DNA of 51,191 nucleotides, from the NCBI RefSeq assembly GCF_016908325.1, contig NZ_JAFBDR010000029.1, forward strand, positions 1-51,191, read 5' to 3'. The DNA is from Aquibacillus albus. GTDB taxonomy: Bacteria; Bacillota; Bacilli; Bacillales; Amphibacillaceae. Positions within the stretch are counted from its first letter, which is position 1. Every line of letters starts with the position of its first letter. Position numbers and translations under genes: made by a program. Shown piece by piece: positions 18,734-26,716 of the stretch. The notes beneath the pieces were generated by a model. That model saw nothing but the letters and a program-made list of their open reading frames with translations. It did no database searches and had not been told where the DNA came from.

Positions 18734-19204
18734 ATGCATTTTCATAGATATGAAAAAATTTGGTTAGGGTTTGGTATCTTTTCTTTAGTTTTATTTCTAA
18801 GTATTGTTGGCGTTAGTGCTTTTGGTTTTAATCATCACCCTACAGGAGGTCTAGATACAATAGATCCAGAGAAAGTAGAGGAAACACCTCCATTTGATCA
18901 ACCTGGAGTTAAGAGATTAGATGAAAACACCTATGAAGTCGCCATTATTGCTGAGGCTTTTGGTTATTCTCCAAATAACATTGAAGTTCCAGTAGGGAAG
19001 GAAATAATTTTTAGAGTGACCAGTAAAGATGTTACTCATAGCTTTTCTATTATAAACACGAATGTGAATATGATGGTTGTGCCAGGGCAGATTAGTGAAA
19101 AAAGTTATACTTTCAAAAAAACTGGAGATTTTTTAATTCTCTGTAACGAATATTGCGGTACAGGACATCATTACATGCAAGCTGAAATAAAGGTGGTTGA
19201 ATAA
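18734..19204 (+). CDS. cbaB: ba3-type cytochrome c oxidase subunit II
   Basis: This is the CuA-bearing electron-entry subunit of a terminal oxidase. The 156-aa membrane protein has one N-terminal helix (IWLGFGIFSLVLFLSIVGVSAF) and an outward cupredoxin domain. The CuA ligands are visible: His in KDVTHSF and CNEYCGTGHHYM, with both Cys, His and Met. The short length and single helix fit ba3-type (type B) oxidases. ATG 18734 follows GAAGGTGAT; the GTG at 18725 lies within that ribosome binding site. It overlaps subunit I by the ATAATG junction. Confidence 0.92.
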   Translation: MHFHRYEKIWLGFGIFSLVLFLSIVGVSAFGFNHHPTGGLDTIDPEKVEETPPFDQPGVKRLDENTYEVAIIAEAFGYSPNNIEVPVGKEIIFRVTSKDVTHSFSIINTNVNMMVVPGQISEKSYTFKKTGDFLILCNEYCGTGHHYMQAEIKVVE

Positions 19205-20865
19205 TGAAAGCGATGATTTGTAAACAGGATCGTAAACTAGCAATTTATCATATTTTAATAGCCTATCTTGCTTTTTTAATTGGAACATTCCTTGGACTGT
19301 TACAAGTGTTTATCCGAAATGATGGATTAGAACTCCCTAAATGGCTGGATTATTATCAAGTTTTAACTGCACATGGCGTTTTGCTCGCTCTTGTGTTTAC
19401 TACTTATTTTATCTTTGCTTTTTTCATTACTGGAATGAGTAAAACACTAGGAGATTTTGGACCAAAAGCTCGCTTGGTCTTATGGCTTGGATTTTTGGTG
19501 ACAACTATTGGTACGGTTATAGCAACTTTTATGATTATTATCGGTGAAGCATCTGTTTTATACACATTTTATGCTCCCTTACAAGCAAATGGGTGGTACT
19601 ACGTTGGGTTGGCACTCTTTATTGTCGGAACATGGTTGAGCGGCTTTGCCCTTGTTGGACACTATGTCAGTTGGAAAAAAAGCAATCGAAAGCAGCTTAG
19701 TCCTTTGTTCGCTTTTATGACTATTTCGACAATCATTCTTTGGAAGATTGCATGTCTCGGAGTTGTAGCTACAGTCCTATTTCAATTTATTCCTTGGGCT
19801 TTTGGCTGGGTTGATACAATTAACGTTGAACTGAGTCGTTCTCTTTTCTGGTATTTTGGCCATCCCTTGGTTTATTTTTGGCTTTTGCCAGCTTATATGG
19901 CATGGTATTTGGTTATCCCAAAGTTAGTCGGTGTAGAGGTTTTCAGTGACTCTTTAGCAAGATTAGCTTTTATTCTATTTATTCTATTTTCGATCCCGGT
20001 TGGTTTTCACCACCAGCTTGTTGACCCAGGTATCTCTAGTTTTTGGAAATTTTTGCAGACATCACTAACATTTATGGTTATTATTCCTTCCTTAATGACT
20101 GCATTTTCCTTGTTTGGAACATTTGAAAGGTCGGGGCGAAGAAAAGGAGGCAGAGGATTATTTGGTTGGTTCTTTAAGTTACCATGGAAAGATGTCAGGT
20201 TTACATCCATCTTTATAGCAATGTTTTTCTTTATTCCAGGGGGAGCAGGCGGAATCATTAATGCTAGTTTTCAATTAAATGAGTTAATTCATAATACTTT
20301 ATGGGTTGTAGGTCATTTTCATATCACTGTTGGAACTCCTGTTACGATGACTTTTATGGGAATCACATTCTGGCTAATTCCTTATTTAACTGGAAGGAAG
20401 TTAACAAAAACAATTCAAAAGCTAGCTTTTATTCAGATTATAACTTGGTCTATCGGTATGGTGTTAATGTCTACCGCGCAACACATTTTAGGTTTACTTG
20501 GGGCACCAAGGAGAACAGCATACTCAGCCTATAATAATCATCCGACTGCAATGGAGTGGTTCAATGGACTTATCTCGAATCATATAACGATGGCAATTGG
20601 TGGAACTATTTTATTTTTTTCTGCAATGCTATTAATCTTTATTGTTATCTACTCCTTATTTCTTTTACCAAAAGCCGATAGTCTGGGAGATAGAGTAGAG
20701 TTCCCGATTGCTATGAGTGACAATAAAGATACGCCTAAATTTTTGGAAAATTGGTGGCTTTGGATCGGTATTTCTTTTGCTTTAATTGCAATAGCTTATA
20801 CTATTCCATTAATGGACTTGATTCAACATGCACCACCAGGTTCTAAAGGATTTAAAATGTGGTAG
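19204..20865 (+). CDS. cbaA: ba3-type cytochrome c oxidase subunit I
   Basis: This heme-copper catalytic subunit reduces oxygen to water while pumping protons across the cytoplasmic membrane. The 553-aa protein has about 12-13 helices. Heme and CuB ligands are visible: HGVLLALVF, WYFGHPLVYFWLLPAYMAWY, the FHHQLVDPG segment and GHFHITVG. It lacks the classical Glu of the type A D-channel motif, as expected for ba3 enzymes. The start overlaps the cbaB stop. It follows the subunit IIa and II genes in one operon. Confidence 0.94.
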   Translation: MKAMICKQDRKLAIYHILIAYLAFLIGTFLGLLQVFIRNDGLELPKWLDYYQVLTAHGVLLALVFTTYFIFAFFITGMSKTLGDFGPKARLVLWLGFLVTTIGTVIATFMIIIGEASVLYTFYAPLQANGWYYVGLALFIVGTWLSGFALVGHYVSWKKSNRKQLSPLFAFMTISTIILWKIACLGVVATVLFQFIPWAFGWVDTINVELSRSLFWYFGHPLVYFWLLPAYMAWYLVIPKLVGVEVFSDSLARLAFILFILFSIPVGFHHQLVDPGISSFWKFLQTSLTFMVIIPSLMTAFSLFGTFERSGRRKGGRGLFGWFFKLPWKDVRFTSIFIAMFFFIPGGAGGIINASFQLNELIHNTLWVVGHFHITVGTPVTMTFMGITFWLIPYLTGRKLTKTIQKLAFIQIITWSIGMVLMSTAQHILGLLGAPRRTAYSAYNNHPTAMEWFNGLISNHITMAIGGTILFFSAMLLIFIVIYSLFLLPKADSLGDRVEFPIAMSDNKDTPKFLENWWLWIGISFALIAIAYTIPLMDLIQHAPPGSKGFKMW

Positions 20866-20877
20866 GAGTTGAGTGAA

Positions 20878-20964
20878 ATGTTGTTTTCTGTAACTTTTTC
20901 GTTAATTATTGTTCTTCTTATTTGTACAGTCATTGTTGTTGAACTTAATACCGAAGAAGATTAG
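20878..20964 (+). CDS. Tiny membrane protein at the end of the oxidase operon
   Basis: This 28-aa reading frame (MLFSVTFSLIIVLLICTVIV, then VELNTEED) begins 12 bp after cbaA with TAGGAGTTGAG ahead of its ATG. It has one hydrophobic helix and an acidic tail. An oxidase terminator follows at once. Its position suggests an accessory oxidase subunit or assembly factor. No family is recognised. Confidence 0.6.
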   Translation: MLFSVTFSLIIVLLICTVIVVELNTEED

Positions 20965-20986
20965 GGTAGTTTTGTAATAGAATTTG

Positions 20987-21024
20987 AAAGAACTCCTCCC
21001 TTGATAAGGGAGGAGTTCTTTTTT
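20987..21024 (+). terminator. Terminator of the cytochrome oxidase operon
   Basis: AAAGAACTCCTCCC pairs with GGGAGGAGTTCTTTT across TTGATAA, with a T tract. Confidence 0.92.
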
Positions 21025-21184
21025 ACTTTTTAGATATTTTTATTCAAAAAAGTGGTTACCAACTAAATGTCACTGAACACTATGTATTAAAACTTCTCTT
21101 CTTCATTTCGTCTTTAGGTGAAAAAGGACGACACATATTAGAAATCGCCCTTAATTCACCAAATATAAATGTTGTATTTCTCAG

Positions 21185-21545
21185 CTAATTATTTCTTGTT
21201 TTAACTGCATCACCTTCGAATTTTCCTCCAATGAACAACCCTACTAAACCTATTACGCAAAGAATCGAGAAAAGAACACCATATTGAAATGTTCCATCCA
21301 ATCTTCCGTTTGATATGCTAATAATACTTGTTAAGATAGGAATTCCTACCGCGCCTCCTACGTTTCTAGTAATTCCAATGCTTAATCCTATCATCAAGGG
21401 TAATAAAAACTGCGCACTTTTTGAACTATCTCCAAAAATGACAAGGGAAAAGAGAGGAAAAATGGCAATTACACCGTAATTTAACATACCAATTAAAAAT
21501 GCACTTATATTAGCTAGTGATATATTCCGGATCTTACTGAAACTT
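21185..21545 (-). pseudogene. C-terminal fragment of an MFS transporter
   Basis: Only the last four or so helices of a major facilitator protein are readable (SLANISAFLIGMLNYGVIAI, GGAVGIPILTSIIS, and a closing GLFIGGKFEGD segment). The frame stays open upstream to about 21545 without a start codon or ribosome site and runs into an unrelated fragment. The rest of the transporter is missing, so this is a deletion remnant. It marks the left border of the sulfur island. The 160 bp to its left contain only a short open stretch with no start. Confidence 0.7.
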
Positions 21546-21723
21546 TGTGGGAATATTGGATAACAATGAACAGATTCACCAATCCATCTATCCGTTTTTT
21601 TGTTTCAAGTTTTGAATTAGGGCTTATAAAACGAAAAAAGACAATCCCTAGCAAAAAGCTACCAATAAGTACGACTAATTCACTTTTAATAACTAGAGGT
21701 CCAATTAACCAAGCTGATGGCAT
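21514..21723 (-). pseudogene. N-terminal fragment of a membrane protein
   Basis: From ATG 21723, with AAGGAGGTAAGGAG upstream, a 69-residue frame encodes MPSAWLIGPLVIK and two hydrophobic segments, then ends in unrelated sequence. It overlaps the MFS remnant in another frame. The intact start and lost 3' part suggest a deletion junction at about 21540. The parent family is not identified with confidence. Confidence 0.5.
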
Positions 21724-21843
21724 GAACTCCTTACCTCCTTCTTTAACATAATAAGAGAGAAATGTTAAAGTTTTATGAAAGAAAATAAAAAAAGGCAAAG
21801 GCAATGCATTACCTTTACCATTCAAATCCTGTATTTACGACAA

Positions 21844-22227
21844 TTAGATACTTTGATCAATACATGCTATCAATCTATTTTCAATATCTGCAGCAAATTC
21901 CTTAATCGTTTCATCATTGACCATTTCAATTAAAGCAGTTGGTCTAGGTAAACCGATTTTGACTTTGCCACCATCTTCATAAACAACGATTTTACAAGGT
22001 AGAAAATAACCAACCATTTGATTCTGAGTTAACACTCGTTGTGCTTCTTTTGGGTTACATACTTCTAGCACTAAATACGGTTGATTGAAGTCTAAACCCT
22101 TTTCCTGTAACTTAGACTTAATATCAAATTGCCAAAGTATCCCAAATTGCTCCTGCTTTAAGCTTTCCTCTAATGACTGTACTGCTTCTTCCATCGCTTT
22201 GTTTGTTTCAACCGTATAATCAAACAT
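21844..22227 (-). CDS. DUF302 family protein
   Basis: The 127-aa cytoplasmic protein matches the DUF302 fold: an N-terminal EESLKQEQFGILWQFDIK segment and VLEVCNPKEAQRVL, followed by PCKIVVYEDGGKVKIGLPRP. DUF302 proteins are small, of unknown function, and often lie with sulfur or metal-related genes. AGGAGGAATCATTT precedes the ATG. It is the last intact gene of the minus-strand sulfur island. Confidence 0.85.
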   Translation of the reverse strand: MFDYTVETNKAMEEAVQSLEESLKQEQFGILWQFDIKSKLQEKGLDFNQPYLVLEVCNPKEAQRVLTQNQMVGYFLPCKIVVYEDGGKVKIGLPRPTALIEMVNDETIKEFAADIENRLIACIDQSI

Positions 22228-22258
22228 AATAAATGATTCCTCCTATAAAATAGTTTCT

Positions 22259-22357
22259 TTATATAAATTTGGATAGGACTGAATAGATGATAAATCCTGC
22301 TCCTGCCAGGAACATAAGTTTTTGAGACGGTCATAACATCCCCCATAATTTCTTCAT
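22259..22357 (-). pseudogene. Small single-helix ORF with an in-frame TGA
   Basis: ATG 22357 begins MKKLWGML, then TGA (22333-22331), then PSQKLMFLAGAGFIIYSVLS and KFI before TAA. The part after TGA is a clean membrane helix in the same frame, so the two parts were one 32-residue protein. CGA to TGA is the simplest explanation (Arg lost). Recoding is possible but weaker than for the HesB-like gene. It lies between the methyltransferase and DUF302 genes. Confidence 0.45.
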
Positions 22358-22381
22358 TATCTTTTCCCCGCAATCCCTATC

Positions 22382-22951
22382 TTATTTAATCCTGGCTTTT
22401 ACTGCATAGTGTTGTGGATTTAAATCAATGAGCTCAGCATCAAAGTTCGCACTCTTAATAGTCTCTAGCATATCTGTAGCTGGAATTCTTTCGTGCAACG
22501 GTGGCCCTGATTCCGTTTCAATTGCCTTCCATTCAATAAGAAGAATTTGTCCACCTGGTTTTAAAATCCGTTTTATTTCATTAAGTGTATCATCAATACT
22601 TGAAACTTCATGAATAACCATAGACACAATAGCTTTATTTACGGACTCATCATCTAACTTAATTTTTACCAAGTCACTTTCAACATAGTGAATATTATCT
22701 ATATTTTCTTTGGCTGCATTTTCTTTAAACATATCAAGCATCTTAGGCTCAATATCAACAGCATACACAGTATCATTGGTGCTTTTGGCAATTGGAATTG
22801 TAAAATAGCCGTTTCCCGCACCTAGATCAGCAACAATATCACTAGAGCCAATATCTAAGTATTCAATCATTTTTTCTGGTGGTAATAATGCTTTTCTCTC
22901 TTCACTGATGAGTTTATGTGCTTTATTGGGATTAAATTTTTTACCAGACAT
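22382..22951 (-). CDS. SAM-dependent methyltransferase (class I)
   Basis: The 189-aa protein has the class I Rossmann motif VADLGAGNGYFTIPIA (motif I, near residue 40), the acidic AVDIEPKMLDMF, and LKPGGQILLIEWK (motif after beta 5). It belongs to the UbiE/Methyltransf_11-like group. Substrate is unknown. Being in the persulfide operon it might methylate thiols or selenols, but this is inference from position. It lies 46 bp after the tusA-like gene. Confidence 0.85.
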   Translation of the reverse strand: MSGKKFNPNKAHKLISEERKALLPPEKMIEYLDIGSSDIVADLGAGNGYFTIPIAKSTNDTVYAVDIEPKMLDMFKENAAKENIDNIHYVESDLVKIKLDDESVNKAIVSMVIHEVSSIDDTLNEIKRILKPGGQILLIEWKAIETESGPPLHERIPATDMLETIKSANFDAELIDLNPQHYAVKARIK

Positions 22952-22997
22952 TATTTCTCCTCCATTCTTTAAAGACGGGGCCTCATAGGGCCACCTT

Positions 22998-23225
22998 CTA
23001 ACCTTTTTTAATCCAAAACTTCAAAACGTCTCCTTCTTCTATATCTTGCAGAAGTTCATGCCCACCAGACTTTGCCCATGCAGTTAAATCACTTTTTGCA
23101 CCTTTATCTGTTGCATGTACTTCTAATATGTCACCATCCGCTAGTTCATTAATTGCTTTCTTTGTTCTAACAATCGGCATTGGGCATGCTAAACCTTTTG
23201 CATCTAATACTTTTGTCGATTCCAT
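22998..23225 (-). CDS. TusA-like sulfur carrier protein (copy A)
   Basis: The 75-aa protein has the TusA/SirA motif GLACPMPIVRTKKA with the persulfide-carrying Cys near residue 14. TusA-family proteins accept sulfane sulfur from rhodaneses and pass it on. It is nearly identical in design to the copy at 27871-28098, both ending VLKFWIKKG, which shows a cluster duplication. It follows the persulfide dioxygenase gene by 15 bp. Confidence 0.92.
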   Translation of the reverse strand: MESTKVLDAKGLACPMPIVRTKKAINELADGDILEVHATDKGAKSDLTAWAKSGGHELLQDIEEGDVLKFWIKKG

Positions 23226-23240
23226 TATTTTTCCTCCTCT

Positions 23241-24374
23241 TTAACCGTGAACCGCACAGCGATTCGGTCCAGTTTCCATTTCTCTTTGTTTTTCATCTTC
23301 AGGTGTAATTTTTCCCATGTTTGTTTCACGGATTTCTTGATATGCATTTGGTTGTGGTGGCAGATTTTCTGTCACCATTTTTCTAAAGACATCTTCATCG
23401 TCTACTTGCAACCCTTCATTGCGTTGATAAAGATCGCCCAATCGTGCAGAAACACTTCCACCTTTACCAAGTTCTTCTGCAAAGGAGTAGTGTGCAGGTA
23501 AGACAATTAAATCTTCGGACAATTCTTTGTATCGTTTGTAAAGGCTGTTGCGAAGATCTCCAACCCAATCTTCCGCTTTACCAACTAAGTCTGGTCGGCC
23601 GATTGATTTAACAAATAGAATGTCACCCGTTAAAAGGTATTGATCATCAATGATTAATGATGTGCTTCCGATTGTATGTCCTGGAGAATAAATGGGTTGT
23701 ACTTTTACCTTTGTGTTCCCCACAACGATGTCATTTCCTTCCTCTAATGCCGTATAATCATAGGTCACTTCTGTTGCGTCTTTCGGTGGTAAATGATATG
23801 TTCCCCCTACTTTTTCCGCTAAAGCACGGCCACCAGAAATGTGATCAGCGTGTAAGTGGGTATCAATCAAATGTTTAATTTGTATCCCTTTTTCTTTGGC
23901 AAATGATTCGTAAATATCAATCATGCGGTTCGTATCAATAATAGCTGCTTCACCATCAGATTCCACCATATAGGATAAGCATCCTTTGCCTAAGCGAACA
24001 AATTGATATAAACCTCCGCCATCTTTTAAATCACCAATTTTTACTGGCTCTAAATGTTCACTCCAGGCTTTCATGCCACCTTCTAGATTCAAGACCTTAG
24101 TAAATCCGCCTTCCTCTTCTAGTAATTCGGCAACCATTTGTGATGAACCACCCTTAGCACATACAACAATCACTTCTTGACCTTTATCTAACTTTCCAGA
24201 AACAGGATCAATGCCATCCAGTAAATTAAAATATGGTTCATTGATGACTTCTACATTTCCACCTTCAATTTTCCAATTATCAAATTCATCTGTATTTCGA
24301 ACATCTAAGATCAGTGTCTTTTCATGATTAACAACTTTTTGCGCTAACTCTTTGGTTGTTATCGATGATGTCAT
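23241..24374 (-). CDS. Rhodanese-metallo-beta-lactamase fusion, persulfide dioxygenase-like (copy A)
   Basis: The 377-aa protein should oxidise low-molecular-weight persulfides to sulfite (persulfide dioxygenase) and transfer sulfane sulfur. Residues 1-105 form a rhodanese domain with active-site loop VVCAKGGSS. Residues 120-360 form an ETHE1/PDO-type MBL fold with [36 protein letters not shown] and LPAHYS, giving the mononuclear iron ligands. The domain order is reversed relative to staphylococcal CstB but matches YrkH-type proteins. It lies between the DsrE-like and TusA-like genes and is paralogous to 28148-29275. Confidence 0.92.
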   Translation of the reverse strand: MTSSITTKELAQKVVNHEKTLILDVRNTDEFDNWKIEGGNVEVINEPYFNLLDGIDPVSGKLDKGQEVIVVCAKGGSSQMVAELLEEEGGFTKVLNLEGGMKAWSEHLEPVKIGDLKDGGGLYQFVRLGKGCLSYMVESDGEAAIIDTNRMIDIYESFAKEKGIQIKHLIDTHLHADHISGGRALAEKVGGTYHLPPKDATEVTYDYTALEEGNDIVVGNTKVKVQPIYSPGHTIGSTSLIIDDQYLLTGDILFVKSIGRPDLVGKAEDWVGDLRNSLYKRYKELSEDLIVLPAHYSFAEELGKGGSVSARLGDLYQRNEGLQVDDEDVFRKMVTENLPPQPNAYQEIRETNMGKITPEDEKQREMETGPNRCAVHG

Positions 24375-24432
24375 GCTTAACCTCCTTAAAAATGAAACGT
24401 CGATATTGCTGTTGACACATTCGTGGTGCTAA

Positions 24433-24830
24433 TTAAAAGGTAAGGGACATATTAGCATTTTTAGCAAACTCAATAAATGAAGCTGCCCCACCAACTTCAA
24501 TGCCTTCAACGAATGCATCCTTTTCCAAACTCATTACATCCATTGTCATTTGACAAGCAATTAATTTAACATCCATTTCTTGAGCAATACCAACTAATTC
24601 TTCAATAGATGGTACATTGGCTTTTTTAAATCCTTCTTGGAAATGTTCTTTCCCTTCTGGAAGTGGTAAATTTTTGTGTCCTTCCTTATGAATTAAATTT
24701 AATCCTTCAAATGTGAAGAAAATACCAACTTTCGCATCTGATGCAGCTGCAGCACTTGCGATATTAAATACTTTATATGCGTCAAAAAGAGACCCATTAG
24801 ACGCTATATTGCTACCTTTGTGTTTGCCAT
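24433..24830 (-). pseudogene. DsrE/DsrF-like sulfur relay protein, frameshifted at codon 9
   Basis: AGGAGGAATTTTGAAA leads to ATG 24830, which reads MANTKVAI and then TAG (24806-24804). One base out of frame the protein continues ASNGSLFDAYKVFNIASAAA to the stop, with the conserved Cys in LIACQMTMDVM. One missing base near 24807 explains this. The full product would be about 132 aa and carry sulfane sulfur on its Cys. The continuous frame up to 24882 has no proper ribosome binding site. The cause may be real mutation, sequencing error or frameshifting. Confidence 0.8.
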
Positions 24831-24851
24831 TTTCAAAATTCCTCCTAATAT

Positions 24852-25142
24852 TTATTGATTGCCCTCCGTTGGGCCTTCCCAATTTGTCATGCCTGGTACT
24901 ACATTTTTCACACTCTTAAAACCTTTTTCTGTAAGCTTTTGTGCAGCTAAATCACTTCTATTTCCTGTTCGACAGATAACGTGTATATCTTGATCTTTGT
25001 TTAGCTCTTCAAAGCGTTCTTCCAGTTCGCCCAGGGGTATATTCACAGCACCAGGGATATGACCAAAGGCATATTCAGCTGGTTCACGAACATCAAGAAT
25101 AGAAACTTTTGCATCTAACACTTCATTTGCTGTAATGCTCAC
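24852..25142 (-). CDS. Single-domain rhodanese (copy A, second)
   Basis: The 96-aa rhodanese domain has ILDVREPAEYAFGHIPGAVN and the active loop CRTGNRS. It closely matches the rhodanese half of the TusA-rhodanese fusion at 29540-30109 (DVREPAEYAF, NIPLGELEER). It starts at GTG 25142 with AAGGAGGAATACTG in front. It therefore looks like a fusion protein that has lost its TusA half. It lies 12 bp after another rhodanese gene. Confidence 0.9.
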   Translation of the reverse strand: MSITANEVLDAKVSILDVREPAEYAFGHIPGAVNIPLGELEERFEELNKDQDIHVICRTGNRSDLAAQKLTEKGFKSVKNVVPGMTNWEGPTEGNQ

Positions 25143-25154
25143 CAGTATTCCTCC

Positions 25155-25454
25155 TTATTTCTCTACTTCATCTTCCCAGCTCAACATGCCGCCTTCCATA
25201 TTCGTCACGTCATACCCTTCATTTTTTAAGAAAGCGCACGCTTTACCACTTCTACCTCTAGAGCGACACACCATATAATGATGTTTATTTTTATCAATTT
25301 CATTTAATCGATCAGGAAGTTCACCTAAAGGTATATGCTTAGCACCAGGAATTTTACCTTGTGCAACTTCTTCATCTTCACGAACATCAATAATACTTAA
25401 CTTTGCTCCTGATTTTACTTTTTTTGACAAATCCTTTGCTGTTATTTCTTTCAT
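25155..25454 (-). CDS. Single-domain rhodanese (copy A, first)
   Basis: The 99-aa sulfurtransferase domain has SIIDVREDEEVAQGKIPGAK and the active loop CRSRGRS. This six-residue loop carries the persulfide-forming Cys. It is most like the rhodanese at 30157-30453 (both EVAQGKI...GA, GGML.WE). It is the first gene after the two candidate CstR operators at 25526-25575, so it heads operon A. Confidence 0.92.
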   Translation of the reverse strand: MKEITAKDLSKKVKSGAKLSIIDVREDEEVAQGKIPGAKHIPLGELPDRLNEIDKNKHHYMVCRSRGRSGKACAFLKNEGYDVTNMEGGMLSWEDEVEK

Positions 25455-25525
25455 AGCTATTAGCTCCTTCCTATAGCTCGGTGATATTTTTCCCTATTGT
25501 CTTTAATTTATCAACCAAAATACTC

Positions 25526-25575
25526 ATACATCTATAGGTATTTTTAAAATTAAAAAAATATACCGCTATAGGTAT
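25526..25575 (-). promoter_or_regulatory. Two candidate CstR operators upstream of operon A
   Basis: ATACC-GCTATA-GGTAT is at 25560-25575 and a one-mismatch copy, ATACA-TCTATA-GGTAT, at 25526-25541. They lie between the CstR-like gene and the first rhodanese gene it should control. The same ATACC-N6-GGTAT palindrome occurs at 30123, 31482, 31589 and 31788. Confidence 0.7.
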
Positions 25576-25657
25576 TATTTTTTATTTTTAAAAAGGTGAA
25601 CTAATTGAAATTAGGTCAACCTCTTTTATGGTAAAAAGTAATATATAGAAAGTCAAT

Positions 25658-25918
25658 TTATCTACTCTTCACAAGTAAATTTACCGCTTCTTTTATTAAA
25701 TCTTCTGAGCTTTCACCAGCTTGTTTTTCATCACGGATACATTGTTCAAGGTTTGTACTAACAATTAAAGCTGCTGTACGGTCAAGAGCACTTCTTACAG
25801 CAGACATTTGTGTAACTACATCCCTACAATCTTTTTGCTCTTCCATCATTCGTAATAAACCTCTGACTTGTCCTTCAATTCTTTTTACTCTATTTTTCAT
25901 TTGAGCATTGTACTCCAT
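25658..25918 (-). CDS. CstR-like persulfide-sensing repressor (CsoR family)
   Basis: The 86-aa helical DNA-binding protein has the CsoR signature (NRVKRIEGQVRGLLRMMEE). It carries Cys31 (KDCRDV) and Cys60 (NLEQCIRD). The copper-binding His of CsoR is Asn56 here, so the protein has the two-Cys pattern of CstR, which senses persulfides by forming a cross-linked di/tri-sulfide. GGAGGAGTACCTCT precedes the ATG. It stands between the two halves of the sulfur island and is the natural repressor of the ATACC-N6-GGTAT sites. Confidence 0.9.
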   Translation of the reverse strand: MEYNAQMKNRVKRIEGQVRGLLRMMEEQKDCRDVVTQMSAVRSALDRTAALIVSTNLEQCIRDEKQAGESSEDLIKEAVNLLVKSR

Positions 25919-26159
25919 AGAGGTACTCCTCCATTCTTATTTTATTAGGTAAGTAATAGCCAACTATTCGAAAGTTTTTTTTTCTTAAAAACCTTATATT
26001 CAAGTTACTTTCAATTTGATCTGTAGCAATTACAATTATATCATCTACTGGTAAATCAACATAATGTCGTTTCAAATAGGGAAGTGGTAAGCAATAAGCA
26101 TTTCCCCTTTTATCTTTACAAGAGGCTTGGTAGTCCCTTGTATCTAAAAATACCCGAGC
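25890..26159 (-). pseudogene. Rhodanese-like remnant without a start codon
   Basis: From the stop at 26160-26162 the frame reads ARVFLDTRDYQASC-like sequence, then CLPLPYLKRHYVDLPVDDII, VIATDQIESNLNIRFLRKK and FRIVGYYL. This is a rhodanese fold whose usual active-site Cys loop is ATDQIES. No ATG, GTG or TTG lies before the core. The end overlaps the cstR ribosome binding site and start by 29 bases, so it may once have been translationally coupled to cstR. Confidence 0.55.
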
Positions 26160-26187
26160 TTACAACAAACAACTATTCTTCACTTCT

Positions 26188-26574
26188 TTAAGGTAATAAA
26201 AGAATGGTAAAGTAAATACCAAATACCACTGCAATAATTATGACAAATAATCCAAGTAAGATAATCGTAAATTTAGGCGCATAGAAGGATTGATTATTAA
26301 TTGCATTAATTTTTCTCATAAAAGAAACCATTGCCATAACGATTGTAGCTATCCCTAATACTACCGAAGCCATTCCAATGGTATTTGCTAAAAAGTCACC
26401 GAGGAGAGTTATGCTAGACTTCATTGTGAAATGCAAATTGGTAACAAGAAATCCCACACCGATAATAGCAATGGCTGTTCTAATCCAAGCTAACAATGTT
26501 CGTTCATTCGCCATATGTTGTTGAATATATTGTGAATCTTTTGTTGGTTCATTTTGATTTTTTTCTTTGCTCAT
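26188..26574 (-). CDS. DUF202 (YidH-like) inner membrane protein
   Basis: The 128-aa protein has the DUF202 signature (QQHMANERTLLAWIRTAIAI) and three transmembrane helices (about residues 30-50, 65-88, 100-125). The function of the family is unknown. It lies 140 bp after the HesB-like gene in the same direction. It is separated from the cstR group by the rhodanese remnant. Confidence 0.9.
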   Translation of the reverse strand: MSKEKNQNEPTKDSQYIQQHMANERTLLAWIRTAIAIIGVGFLVTNLHFTMKSSITLLGDFLANTIGMASVVLGIATIVMAMVSFMRKINAINNQSFYAPKFTIILLGLFVIIIAVVFGIYFTILLLP

Positions 26575-26716
26575 AAAATAGTCATCTCTTCTTTATCAAT
26601 TTTTCACTATTAGTATGATATCAATTATGTTTATTAAACATACCTTACACATGATAAGACATAGCCAACAAGTAGAAATGACAAGTTGAGATCTCCTAAC
26701 TTACCGTTTCCACTTG

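Noticed and set aside
21030-21185. Open stretch of about 50 codons left of the MFS fragment
   Set aside because: It has no start codon or RBS and no recognised domain; probably a fragment or chance frame.
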